From: Planctomycetota bacterium | Lineage (GTDB): Bacteria; Planctomycetota; UBA1135; GCA-002686595 | DNA length: 64,000 nt | Assembly: GCA_029259635.1 (NCBI GenBank) | Contig: JAJDEU010000013.1 | Coordinates: forward strand, 620,001 to 684,000 | Direction: 5' to 3' | Shown: one piece after another, positions 9,368-20,300 of the stretch | Layout: every line of letters begins with the position of its first letter | How positions within the stretch are numbered: position 1 is the first letter of the stretch | Notes under the pieces: model-generated | Told to the model about the DNA's origin: nothing | The model's database searches: none | The model's input: the letters and a program-made list of their open reading frames with translations, nothing else | Position numbers and translations under genes: made by a program

Positions 9368-12300
9368 CTAGCTCCGCTTGTACCAGCCCGTGAGCTTCTT
9401 CACCAAGCCGCCCTTCTTCTTGCCCTTGTCCGGGTCCTTTTGGCGCTCCTCGCACAGTCTCGCGAGTTGTCCAACAGTCGGCAAGACCAGCTCACCCGGA
9501 GTCAACTTGACCCCCAGTTGTTTTTTGATTTCGGAGATCACCGTCATCAGGAGCAGCGAGTGTCCGCCGAGATCGAAAAAGTTGTCGTGGGCGCCCACTC
9601 GTTCAACGTCGAGTACCTCGAACCAAATGTTGGCGAGGACCTTTTCCATTTCGTCGCGTGGCGCGACGAAGCCGGATTCGCGCTCCGCACTCGACCGATC
9701 GGGAATAGGGAGAGCAGCCGTGTCGATTTTGCCGTGCGGCGTCAGCGGCATGGCATCGAGAAAGACGATCGCCGACGGGACCATGTAACCGGGCAAGACA
9801 TCTCCGAGCTCACGGCGCAACTCGCTGGCACTGGGAACCGAGCGGTCGGCGTTTGCGCGCGCCACGACGTAGCCCACCAAGCGCTGCTTCCCCGGTTCAT
9901 CTTCGCGCAGCAGCACGACGACTTCGTGGACGCCTTCATGCTGGGCGAGAGTCGACTCGATTTCCTGCAGCTCGATTCGGTAACCGCGGAACTTGACCTG
10001 AGAATCGCGGCGCCCGACGAACTCCAAATTTCCGTCGGGGCGATAACGGACCAAATCGCCCGTTCGATAGAGCCGTGAATCGGCCCGGTCGCTGAACGGA
10101 TTGGCGATAAAGCGCTCGGCGGTGAGTTCGGGCTGGTTGAAGTAGCCCATCGCCAACCCGGCTCCGGCGATGTGAAGCTCGCCCGGAACACCGATCGGGA
10201 CCGGCTCGCCTCTCGGGTCCAAGACATAGACTTCGACGTTTCGCACGGGACGGCCGATCGGGACAATCCGCGTCTGCTCGTCGCTCGCCCGCAGCTCCGC
10301 AACCGTCGCGACGATGGTCGCTTCCGTGGGACCGTAGGTATTCAGAAGTCGCGGACCATTCGGCCCGACGTGTCGGAACCAATCCGCGAGTTGCTCCGGA
10401 TTCGCGCGCTCTCCGCCAAGGATGGCCAAGCGCACACACTCCGGCACTTTCGCGTCGTCCAGCCCTTCAACGATCACGTGCCAGTAAGCCGTCGGAAAGT
10501 CGATGATCGTAATTTTGAGTTCGTCACACGCCTCGAGAAAGGTCGCGACCGATCCGAGCATGTCGTCGTCGCGCAGGACCAAGGTCGCGCCGGAGAGCAG
10601 CGTGGGATAAATCTCCTCGGCGGCAGTGTCGAAGCTGATCGAAGCGAACTGCAACATGCGATCATTGGCCGTCATGCCAAAGGTATCGATCGCGTGGGCG
10701 ACGTAGTTGGACAGTGACTTGTGCCCGATCAGAACGCCCTTCGGCTTGCCCGTCGAACCGGACGTGTAGATCACATAGGCGAGGCCTGCGGAATCAGCCG
10801 AGCTCTCGACCGCCGCTGTGGAACATGACTGGATGACCTGCTCGTCGCCGTCGAGGGAAACCCGCTGAATGTTCTCGCCAAGCGTCGGCAACCTCTCGGA
10901 CAAACTGTCCTCGGTCAGCAGTATCGACACGTCCGAATCTTCGAGCAGGAACTGCAGGCGATCTTTCGGGTGCTTGGGATCGAGAGGCACGTAAGCACCA
11001 CCCGATTTCAGAATCCCGAGCATTCCAATCACCATCAGCGGATTGCGATTCGTGCAGAGCGCGACGCGCGAATTTCCTCCAGAACCTTGAGCCCGCAAAT
11101 GGTGAGCGAGCTGATTCGACTTCTCGTCGAGGTCCCGATAGCTGAGCTCCTGATCACCAAAAGCGATGGCGATGGCATCCGGCGTCGCCTTGGCTTGTCT
11201 CTCGAACTGCACCGCGACCGAATCCGTCGAGCCCGTCTCATCGGCCGTCTGGTTCCAATCGACGACAATCGTCTCGCGCTCTTCGGCGGTCAAGAGCGGC
11301 AATTCGCCTAACTGACTCTCCGGATCACGGGCGAGACCGGTCAAGAGCATCCTGAAGTTGGAGATCAGCCGCTCGATGGAGCCGTGATCGAATCGGGTCG
11401 TGTCGAATGAGATTCCGATCCCCATCGTCTTGCCCGGAGCGACGATCATCGTGAGCGGATGCCCCGGCGAACCGTGATGGCCGTGAACATCGGCGACTTG
11501 CAGGTCATCGCCCCACTCGTTGGCCGCGAGCGCACCCCACCAGTTTTGGAAGACGATCAGGCTCTCGAAGAGCGGAAGCCCCGGCGGCATTTCGCTCCAA
11601 CCTTTGATCTCTACCAGCGGCACGTACTCGAACTCGCGAGCGCGTGCTTGGCTAACTTGAAGTCCCTTCAGCCATGGCAAGAGCGCCGCATCCTGTGAAA
11701 CTTGAACGCGCACCGGCATCAGGTTGATGAAGAGCCCGATCATGGCCTCGACGCCCTCGAGTGGAACCGACCTGCCCGAGACGACGGTTCCGAAGACGAT
11801 GTCTTCCTCGCCGGAATGGCTCGAGAGCAAGACACCCCACGCGCCTTGAACCAGTGTGTTCAGCGTCAGGTCATGCTTCCTCGCAAAAGTCGTCAGCGCT
11901 TCCGTTTCCGATTCGGTGAGGTCGATCGAGATGGAGTCGAACTCCGTCACCGGCGAGTGCAGCGAGGTGAGCGAGCGATCGATTCCCAGCCGAGTCGCCG
12001 TCTGAAAGCCAGCCAACTCTTTGCGCCAAAAAGTCTCGGCGAGCTTTGGGTCTTGGGCTTGGCACCAGCTGACGTAGTCGCGGTAGGGACGAGAGCTCTT
12101 CACCTCCAACGGCGCGCCATTCGTTCCCGCCTTGTAGTGCTCCAGAACCTCCTGAAGAACGAGCGCCGCGGACCAGCCCTCCATCAGAATGTGATGGAAG
12201 GTCCAGATCATCTGATAGCGGTTCTCTGCGAGTTGAACCAAACCCACTCGCAAGAGCGGCGCGGTCTCGAAGTCGCAGCCCTCCGCGCGGTCCGCCTCTC

Positions 12301-12616
12301 GAATCTCAGAGACTTTCGCCTCCCACTCCGACTCGGGCACCGAAGTGCAATCCACGAGAAAGACGGGGAGCTCGACTTGCTTGTGAACAACCTGAAGTGG
12401 CTTCTCCAGATCATCCCAGTGATAGGAAGAACGCAGAACCGGGTGACGGCCCATCACTTCTTGCCAAGACCGAGCGAACTCTTCGAACCGCAATTTGCCG
12501 GTGAGAGCGTACTCGATCTGCATGATGTACATCGTCGTACTATCCGCCGTCACGCTCTCGAACAAGAGACCGTGCTGCATGGGCGAAAGCGCGTAAATAT
12601 CTTCGACGTCTTGCAT
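9368..12616 (-). CDS. NRPS module C-A-PCP, pocket code suggests a basic amino acid
   Basis: Single elongation module of 1082 residues. The condensation domain (about 1-430) carries HHILMEG (His141, His142, Glu146), with Glu in place of the structural Asp of HHxxxDG. The adenylation domain has YTSGSTG, FDTAAEEIY and YRTGDLVRY. Aligned on GrsA, the pocket reads D-T-E-D-I-G-T-I-V-K. Two acidic pocket residues (Glu at 239, Asp at 278) suggest a substrate with an amine side chain; I recall a similar code for beta-lysine, but this is a weak call. The carrier domain has DNFFDLGGHSL with Ser1020. No thioesterase follows; the tail is lysine-rich (KGKKKGG...KKLTGWYKRS). It sits between the exporter (44 bases upstream) and hydrolase A. 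Confidence 0.92.
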   Translation of the reverse strand: MQDVEDIYALSPMQHGLLFESVTADSTTMYIMQIEYALTGKLRFEEFARSWQEVMGRHPVLRSSYHWDDLEKPLQVVHKQVELPVFLVDCTSVPESEWEAKVSEIREADRAEGCDFETAPLLRVGLVQLAENRYQMIWTFHHILMEGWSAALVLQEVLEHYKAGTNGAPLEVKSSRPYRDYVSWCQAQDPKLAETFWRKELAGFQTATRLGIDRSLTSLHSPVTEFDSISIDLTESETEALTTFARKHDLTLNTLVQGAWGVLLSSHSGEEDIVFGTVVSGRSVPLEGVEAMIGLFINLMPVRVQVSQDAALLPWLKGLQVSQARAREFEYVPLVEIKGWSEMPPGLPLFESLIVFQNWWGALAANEWGDDLQVADVHGHHGSPGHPLTMIVAPGKTMGIGISFDTTRFDHGSIERLISNFRMLLTGLARDPESQLGELPLLTAEERETIVVDWNQTADETGSTDSVAVQFERQAKATPDAIAIAFGDQELSYRDLDEKSNQLAHHLRAQGSGGNSRVALCTNRNPLMVIGMLGILKSGGAYVPLDPKHPKDRLQFLLEDSDVSILLTEDSLSERLPTLGENIQRVSLDGDEQVIQSCSTAAVESSADSAGLAYVIYTSGSTGKPKGVLIGHKSLSNYVAHAIDTFGMTANDRMLQFASISFDTAAEEIYPTLLSGATLVLRDDDMLGSVATFLEACDELKITIIDFPTAYWHVIVEGLDDAKVPECVRLAILGGERANPEQLADWFRHVGPNGPRLLNTYGPTEATIVATVAELRASDEQTRIVPIGRPVRNVEVYVLDPRGEPVPIGVPGELHIAGAGLAMGYFNQPELTAERFIANPFSDRADSRLYRTGDLVRYRPDGNLEFVGRRDSQVKFRGYRIELQEIESTLAQHEGVHEVVVLLREDEPGKQRLVGYVVARANADRSVPSASELRRELGDVLPGYMVPSAIVFLDAMPLTPHGKIDTAALPIPDRSSAERESGFVAPRDEMEKVLANIWFEVLDVERVGAHDNFFDLGGHSLLLMTVISEIKKQLGVKLTPGELVLPTVGQLARLCEERQKDPDKGKKKGGLVKKLTGWYKRS

Positions 12617-12660
12617 GTGCTTACCGGGCGTCCAACACCTCTTGGACCTGTACCGTTTCC

Positions 12661-14331
12661 TTAGCTTATCGCGCTTCCTTCAGCAGGCCTTGGCGTTGAT
12701 TCGGATACCAACGCTCCTTCTTCGAGCTTGAGCCGCCGATCCGCCAAGTGCATGTAGCGATCATCGTGCGTAATGGCGATGACCGTTTTCCCGCTGGCCT
12801 TCAGCTCCGGCAAGATCTTCGTGTAGAAGATCTTTTTGAACTGGGGGTCTTGGTCGGCGGCCCACTCATCGAACAGGTAGATCGGCCGATCCTCGACATA
12901 GGCCGTCAGCAGAGCGAGCCGCTTGCGCTGGCCTTGTGAGAGTTCCTGAGTGGAGAGCATGCCGTCGGAGACGGTCACCTTATGAGCGAGCTCGAGCTCA
13001 TTGAGACGGACTTTGGCCAGCGCATCAATCTCATCGCCGGCGTCCGAGACCAGCTTTCCGAAGATGTGAAAGTCGAAGAAGACGACCGAGAAGAGCTGGC
13101 GGTAGCTCTCGCGGTTCTCATCGGTGATCGGCACGCCATCGAGCAAGATCTCGCCTTCGTCGTGGGAGTACAGGCTGCACAGCACCTTCGCGAAGGTGGT
13201 CTTTCCGCTGCCATTCCCGCCTTCGATAAAGACCAGCTCTCCGGGCTTCAGGACCAAGTCGATCGGGCCCATGCGAAAGCCCGCATCCTCGGAACGATGG
13301 CGGTAGGTATAGGAGGTGCCGCGCAGCTCCAACTGTTTCCAATTGGCGACCTTGAGCGACTCTCCCGCATCGCTGTCGAAGTTAACGCCGGGCTCGCTTT
13401 CAAGATTATCCAGAGCCAAACCGAGCGACTCGATCTTCTGAAGCGCAACGGCTGCCAGACCAAAGTCCGGCACGAGCATCATCAGTGAATTCACCGGGCG
13501 GAAGAGGAACAGTGCAACGAGGACGTAGCCCAGCATGACTTCCGTTCCGCCTTCCGACAAAAAGTACGGGATGCCGAAGACCATCAAGCCCAGCAAGGCG
13601 AAAAAGAGAAAGCGCGTGAGCACTTCAGCTCCGACCAGGACGCGACGTCCGGCCATGGCATGATCGCGGAATGCCTCGAGCGAGTCGCGCAGATCGCCAA
13701 ACAGGAACAGCTTGCGTCGCTTTCGGTTGAGCTTGAGCTGCTTCGACCCATCGTGCAGCGCGCGGAAGTGATCGAAGACGACGTCGAACTCATCTCGGCC
13801 GCGACGCATGTGAACCATCGAGCGGTTCAGCATCAGGTGATAGATCCCAATACCGACAACGAGAAAGGCGCCGACCACGAGCAGCGCTTGCCACGAGAGC
13901 AGGAACATCCAAACCGCGCCGGCCGCTAGAGTCGTCACGTCGGAAGCAAAGCGCGTGATGAAGGGCAGCACCCGAGAGAGGGTCGTCACGTCTTCGGTCA
14001 GCACCGCAAGCTGGCGGTGCGAACCCATTCTTTCGAGCTCACGCAACGGCGTGGAAAGAATCTTTGAACTGAGCTCCAGCCTCAGATCTCGAACCGTCTT
14101 GAGAGCCAGGTCGAGGACCATGATCTGGCCCCAATAGCCCGTGAAGACCATGACGACCAGCAACAAGACGAACGCACCGATCCAAAACGGCGACTGCAGT
14201 AACGAGTGATCCCAAACGTGATGAAAGAGAGGGAGGACGGCGAATCCGGTGGCTCCACTGAGAATGCTAATCACCACTGCGAGCATCACTTTGGGCCCGT
14301 TTGCGCGCAGCAGGAGGTAGAAGAGCTTCAT
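12661..14331 (-). CDS. ABC exporter of the cyclic-peptide/siderophore type (SyrD/PvdE-like)
   Basis: Half-transporter of 556 residues: six predicted membrane helices in the first 300, then an ATPase domain. Walker A is GGNGSGKTT (Lys377), the signature is LSQGQRKR, and Walker B with switch reads YLFDEWAADQDP, the DEWAADQDP form typical of SyrD/PvdE-like exporters of non-ribosomal peptides rather than the DEATSALD of lipid flippases. It lies 27 bases after the PKS and 44 before the NRPS. It probably moves the product or a precursor across the inner membrane; self-resistance is a further possibility. Confidence 0.9.
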   Translation of the reverse strand: MKLFYLLLRANGPKVMLAVVISILSGATGFAVLPLFHHVWDHSLLQSPFWIGAFVLLLVVMVFTGYWGQIMVLDLALKTVRDLRLELSSKILSTPLRELERMGSHRQLAVLTEDVTTLSRVLPFITRFASDVTTLAAGAVWMFLLSWQALLVVGAFLVVGIGIYHLMLNRSMVHMRRGRDEFDVVFDHFRALHDGSKQLKLNRKRRKLFLFGDLRDSLEAFRDHAMAGRRVLVGAEVLTRFLFFALLGLMVFGIPYFLSEGGTEVMLGYVLVALFLFRPVNSLMMLVPDFGLAAVALQKIESLGLALDNLESEPGVNFDSDAGESLKVANWKQLELRGTSYTYRHRSEDAGFRMGPIDLVLKPGELVFIEGGNGSGKTTFAKVLCSLYSHDEGEILLDGVPITDENRESYRQLFSVVFFDFHIFGKLVSDAGDEIDALAKVRLNELELAHKVTVSDGMLSTQELSQGQRKRLALLTAYVEDRPIYLFDEWAADQDPQFKKIFYTKILPELKASGKTVIAITHDDRYMHLADRRLKLEEGALVSESTPRPAEGSAIS

Positions 14332-14358
14332 GGGAGAGTTCGCGGTTTCCGTCGCCCG

Positions 14359-17300
14359 TTACTTGCGGGACGACTTTCCGCCGCCGCCAAGCTTGGACAG
14401 CAGAGTATCCAGGTCGGATTGACTTACGGCGGCAGCCGGGAAATCGGAGGGTGTATGACCGCCGGCTTCGGGATCTTGGCAGTGAACGATGAGCGCTTGG
14501 AGCTCCGCGATGAATCCATCGGCCAGAGCTTGCACACTCTCGGCATCATGTCGGTTCGCGCCGTAAGAGAACTCGATGCGGAGCTTTCCGTCCTGAATCG
14601 ACGCGCCGATGTCGAGCGAGTGCGAACGAGGCGTGTCTGGATCGCAGCAAGATCCGCTAGCACCGAGCAGGAGCTCGAAGCCCGACGAGTCCGAGCCGCC
14701 GCCAAGCTGTCCGAGATACTGAAACTTGAGTTCGGGTTGCGGAAGAGCCTTCAAAGCCGCGCTGACTTCCGCATCCTTCGACAAGTACTTGAGCATTCCA
14801 AATCCGACGCCTCTCTGAGGAATCCCGCGTACCTGCTCCTTGATCGACTTCAGCTGCTCGCCATGGCCCTGAACGCCCGCGAGAGAGAAGCGCGCCGGAA
14901 AGAGGCTCGTCAACCGACCGACGGTTCGCGAGACATCGGAGTCATCCTCTCGACCGCAACCTTCCCAATCGACAAACAGCTGATTGCCGCTCTCGTTGCC
15001 GCGATCGTCAATCCAACGCGAAACACTCGTCGTCAAGGCGGTGAGCAAGACCTCCTCGATCCGCGACCCGTACACCGAGGGCACGTCCTCCACCAGCGCC
15101 CCGGTCTTCTCTTCGTCGAGAGCCACAGCGACGGTGCGCGAACTCGAATGATTATTGTCACCCGCGGTCTTATCCGAGGGCAGCTTCGCGACCGACGCCT
15201 CAGCGAGCGATTTCCAATACGCAGCCTCACTCTTCGTCGATTCCGATTGAGCGAGCTCTCGCTGCTTCGTTGCCCACGCTTGAAAGGTCGTCGTGTTCGC
15301 CCCGAGCTTCACGTTCTCACCGGCGAGGCGCTGGGTTCTTGCCGTGTGGAAGTCCTCGACAAGCGCTCGCAGCGCCGCCTCGTCGACGAGCAGGTGGTGA
15401 ATCACCCACAAGAGCTGAGCGGCCTGGTCGGATTTGCCCAGGCAGAGCACCGCTTGCATCAGCGGCCCCTTCTCCAGGTCGAAATCGCGGTGCGCCTGCG
15501 CTGCGATCTCGGTCATTGCGCCAGCACGGTCCGACCCCGCAACCTTCGACAAATCCTCGGTGCGGATCGAGATGTCGGAAGTGCCGGGCTCCACGAACTG
15601 CTCGATGCCCTCGGAAGTACGGCGATAGCGCAAACGCAAAGCGTCGTGATGCCGCACAACATCGGAGAGTGCGAGCGACAGGAGTTGAAGGTCCGAGTTC
15701 GCGGGAACCTCGACCACGACCGGCGATGAAAAACTCTCGGGCTTCGGCAGTTCTTGATCGAAGAACCGATGTTGAATCGGAGACAGCGGCACCGTGCCCT
15801 TCGCTCCGCTCTCCTCAACAACGACGGCGGAGAGCGACTCGGCGACCTCCGCGAGGTCAGCAATCGTCGGGTGCTCGAACATCATCGCAGGCGTGATGCG
15901 ATAACCTTCTTGCGCCGTTCGAGCGACGACCTGCAGACCGAGTACGGAGTCTCCTCCGAGCTCGAAAAAGCTGTCGTGAATTCCGATCTCTCCGAACCCC
16001 AGAACATTGCTCCAGGCCGCGGCGAGAGCGACTTCGGCGGGGTTCCGAGGCGCTTCAAACTCCGAGCTGAGGTCGGGGCGAGAGTGCGTGGTCTGATCGT
16101 CAGCTCCATCGCTGACTTCGTCGCGTCGATCCGCTCGCGTCCACTCTTCGACGCGCGCATTCAGATCGCCCGTCGAAATCGCGAGCGGCAATCCGGGCGG
16201 GAGATTGAGAACTCGACGGAACGCCTCGGCACCGTCGTCCGGCGTCATGTAGAAGTCGCCCTCTTTCAGCGCATCCAATAACCCCGGCTCTTTCCAACTG
16301 ATCCAGTTGTCCCAGTTCACAGAGGTCCACGGAGTGGAGTCGCCGCGGTTGTGGCGCAACACGAAAGAGTCGACCAGCTTGTGAGCGCCGACGTAACCGA
16401 CCATTCCCAGCAGACCGAGGTTGGCCGCCAAGGATGACTGAATGATGCAGAAGTCCACCGGCTTGTCGGCGAGCAGCTGCTCCAAAACTTCCATTCCCTC
16501 GAGCTTGGGTTGGAACTGAGCGATGCAATCTTCCCGCGTGGTGGCTTGAAGCATCGTCTGCAGCTTCTCGCCCCCCGCCGCGTGCACCACTCCGTTCAGT
16601 TCGCCGAAACGCTCCTCCGCTTCAGCGACCAGCTTCTGCATGACCCCGAGGTCGCTCGCGCTAGCTTGCGCGATCCAAACTTCGGCTCCGAGCTCTTCCA
16701 ACTCGAGCAGCTTCCGAATACGCCGACTGGTCTCGTCGGTCTCCGGGTGAGCTGCGAGCCACCCCTCCCATTCTCCACGCGGGTGAAAGTCGCGACGCGA
16801 TGTCAACACCAGCTTGGCACCCGGCGTCTCCGCCAGAACAACAGCCACTTCCAAACCGACGGAACCGAGACCACCGGTGACGAGGTAGTGCCCATTCTCG
16901 CGCATGAGCAGCGGCTTCGGATGGTCCGCGTCGAGCGCCGGAACGGGCAGCGCCTCGTGGGTTTGAATCCAACAGTAGTCCCCGCGATAAGCCACGAACG
17001 GATCTTTCGGCTTCGCCGCCGTCGCACGCAGAATCTCGGGGGCGAGCTCTGCTCCCGAGCGGCCCGTGTCGATCGCCCAGCACCTGAAGTACTTGCACTC
17101 TTGGGGAAGCGCCAAGCACGCGCCGAGAATGGAGGACTTTTCGGGGACGAGCGGCTCGTCGCCGGACACCGACATCGTGTCACTCGCGAGAACCACAACA
17201 TCGATGGACCGCTTGGAATCGAGCGAGCCGAAGACCTGCCCAATCCGCAAGAGGCTGTAGAAGCCGTGGTCTAAATATTCGTCAGAGGTTTGAGCGCTCG

Positions 17301-20300
17301 TCTCACAGCCCCAACAGTGATAGACGACCTCCGGCATTCGGTTGCCCTGCTCCAGCTGCTTCTCGAGCGCCTCATAGTCCTCGCGACATGCCGGACGGAC
17401 GGAGTACTCGCCTTTGGAGAGTTCAGCCATCTGCTCGCCAGCAACCACCGTCGTGACTCGCTTTCCAGCGGCGCGAAGCACCTTCGCCAGCTCGAGGCCG
17501 GGGCCCGACTGCGATTGAAAGATGAGGAACTCATCCTCATCCGGAATGGCCGACGCGTTTCCGAGCCCAGCCGACCGTCTCCACGACGGCGTGTAGAACC
17601 ACTCCGAACAGTCGGACTTTCGAGCGGGCGCCAGTTGAAGCAAGCCGCTCTTGCCCGGCTCAACCCAAAACCGATCGCGCGCAAACGGATAGCCCGGAAG
17701 CGGAATGCGGCGGCGCGTCTCGCGCTCGTAGAACCCGTCCCAATCGATCGCTACCCGCGCCATCCAGAGCTGGCCGAGCGCGCCCAACACGTGATCTAAA
17801 TCCCCATGCGATTCGCGCGGATGGCGCATCGAGGAGACGCCAACAAAGTTTTCGCTGCCCACTCGACGAGCGATGCGACTCGACAAGGTAGTCAGAGTGT
17901 TTCCAGGTCCAACCTCGAGCAGCACGCGGCCGGGATCTTCGAGCAAGCCCTTAATGCCATCTGCGAACCGCACGGCATTCCGCAGGTGTTTGGACCAGTA
18001 GTTCGGGTCCGTAGCGTCGGCGTCCGTAATCCAGGTTCCACTCAAATTCGAGAGGAACGGAATACTCGGAGCCTTCGGACTTGCTGCGCGAACGCGATCA
18101 CTGAAGGGAGCGAGCACCGGCTCCATCATCTCCGAGTGGAAAGCGTGCGAAGTGTGCAATCTCCGGCACGCGACGCTCTCCGCTTCCAGTTGTTTCTCGT
18201 AGGAATCGATCGCCTCGAAGCTGCCCGAAACTACGCAGGCGGCTTCCTCATTGATGGCCGCGATGGACAAGCCGGCAGGCAAGCCGGGCTCCACTTCCGC
18301 AGCGGGCTTCGAGACGGCGAGCATCGCTCCGGCCGGAAGAGCTTGCATCAGAGCGCCCCGTTCAACGACCAAGCCCAACGCGATCTCGTAGTCAAAGACT
18401 CCCGCGAGCGTCGCCGCGACGTACTCGCCGATACTGTGCCCGATCATCGCCTGTGGCCGCAGGCCCCACTCCATCCACAAGCACGCCATCGCATACTCGA
18501 TGATGAACAGCGCCGGCTGCGTAACCGAAGTCTGCGCCAACTTGTCAGCGGCCGCTTGGTCCTCACTGTCCGCGAAGATCACTTCGCGGAGATCGAAGCC
18601 CAAGCTCGACTTCAGTAGTTCGCAGCCTCGATCGACGCTCTCCTTGAAGGTCGGCTCCGTCTCGTAGAGCTCGCGTCCCATGCCCACGTATTGCGAGCCC
18701 TGCCCTGGGAAGAGGAACACGACGGGGCGCTCACCCTCCACCTGAACAAAGCTGCGAACGCGTTTGCGATCGATCGGATCCAACGCCGACAGGACGTCCG
18801 CCGCATCGCGCCCCGTAACAACGCGGTGGTGATCAAACTCCTTGCGGCCGATCTGCAAGGTGTACGCGACGTCAGCGAGATCCACGTCGGGATGAGCGCG
18901 CAGGTGATCGGCGAGGTTGGCGGTCGCGGCGTCCAGAGTCTTCGGCGTCCGAGCCGAGATCACGATCAGTTGCGCCGAACGCGAGGCCGAAGTCGGCCGA
19001 AGAGCCGGTGATTGTTCGAGAACGATGTGCGCGTTCGTGCCGCCGATTCCGAAGGAGCTCACCCCCGCGCGGCGCTGCTCTTCGTTCCACGTGGCCAGCG
19101 AAGTGTTTACGTGAAACGGCGTATTGGGAAAGTCGCAAGCCGGCGAAGGCTCTTCGCAATTCAAGCTCGGCGGGATCTCGCCGTTTTGAATCGACAGCGC
19201 AGCTTTGATGACGCCCGTAACGCCCGCCGCCGCATCCAAGTGACCGACATTCGTCTTCACCGATCCGATCGCGCAAAAACCGTTGTCCTCGGTGCTCGCC
19301 CGAAAGGCCTGCGTCAGCGCGGCGATCTCAATCGGATCACCCAACGTCGTTCCGGTGCCGTGCGTCTCGACGTAGTGAACGTCGCGCGCGTCGACCTCGG
19401 CCATCGAGAGCGCGTTCTGAATAACCTGCGCCTGGCCGTCTACGCTGGGCGCTGCATATCCAACTTTGCCCGAGCCGTCGTTGTTGATCGCAGAGCCTTT
19501 GATGACCGCAATCACCGAGTCTCCATCGGCGAGCGCGTCCTCCAATCGGCGGAGAGTCACGACCCCGACTCCGCTGCCGCCGGCGGTTCCCTCTGCTTTC
19601 GATGAGAACGCGTGGCAGTGTCCGTCGGGCGAATAGATCCCCTGCTCTTGATGTAGGTAGCCGCGCTTGTGGGGAAGCGAGACGGAAGAGCCCCCGGCAA
19701 GAGCGAGATCACACTCTCCGGACAAGAGCGACTGACTGGCGAGGTGAATCGCGACCGCGGAAGTCGAGCAGCTGGTCTGCACGTCGAAGCTCGGACCCTT
19801 TAAGTCGAGCTTGTAGGAGACGCGCGTCGTCAGGTAGTCCGTGTGGTTCCCGAAGAGAGCTGAGAGGCTAGCCGTATCCACGGACCCGCTCGTCATCAGG
19901 TTGTGCGTCAGATAGGCGTTCGTGCCAGTTCCTCCGAAGACACCGACCGGACCCGGGCAGCGCGACGGGTCATAACCAGCGTTTTCGAGCGAGCTCCAGG
20001 CGTACTCGAGGAAGAGGCGATGCTGCGGATCCATGATCTCGGCTTCGCGCGGCGTGTAGCCAAAGAAGCCCGCATCGAAGAGATCGTAGCCGTCGAGTAG
20101 CGCCGCTGCTGGAACGTAGTTGGGAGCGCGAACGACCGCCGCATCAACACCCGCTTCGATCAGCTCCTCTTCCGACATGAAGACGATGCTCTCGACGCCA
20201 CCTCGCAAGTTAGACCAGAACTCGGAGACATCGCTGGCGCCCGGAAAGCGGCCGGCGACGCCGATGATCGCGACTTCGAATCCCGTCAGCTCTTGAGATG

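Noticed and set aside
14206-15729. 507-codon plus-strand open frame opposite the PKS C-terminus
   Set aside because: Shadow composition and no motif; the minus strand encodes the epimerase-type domain.
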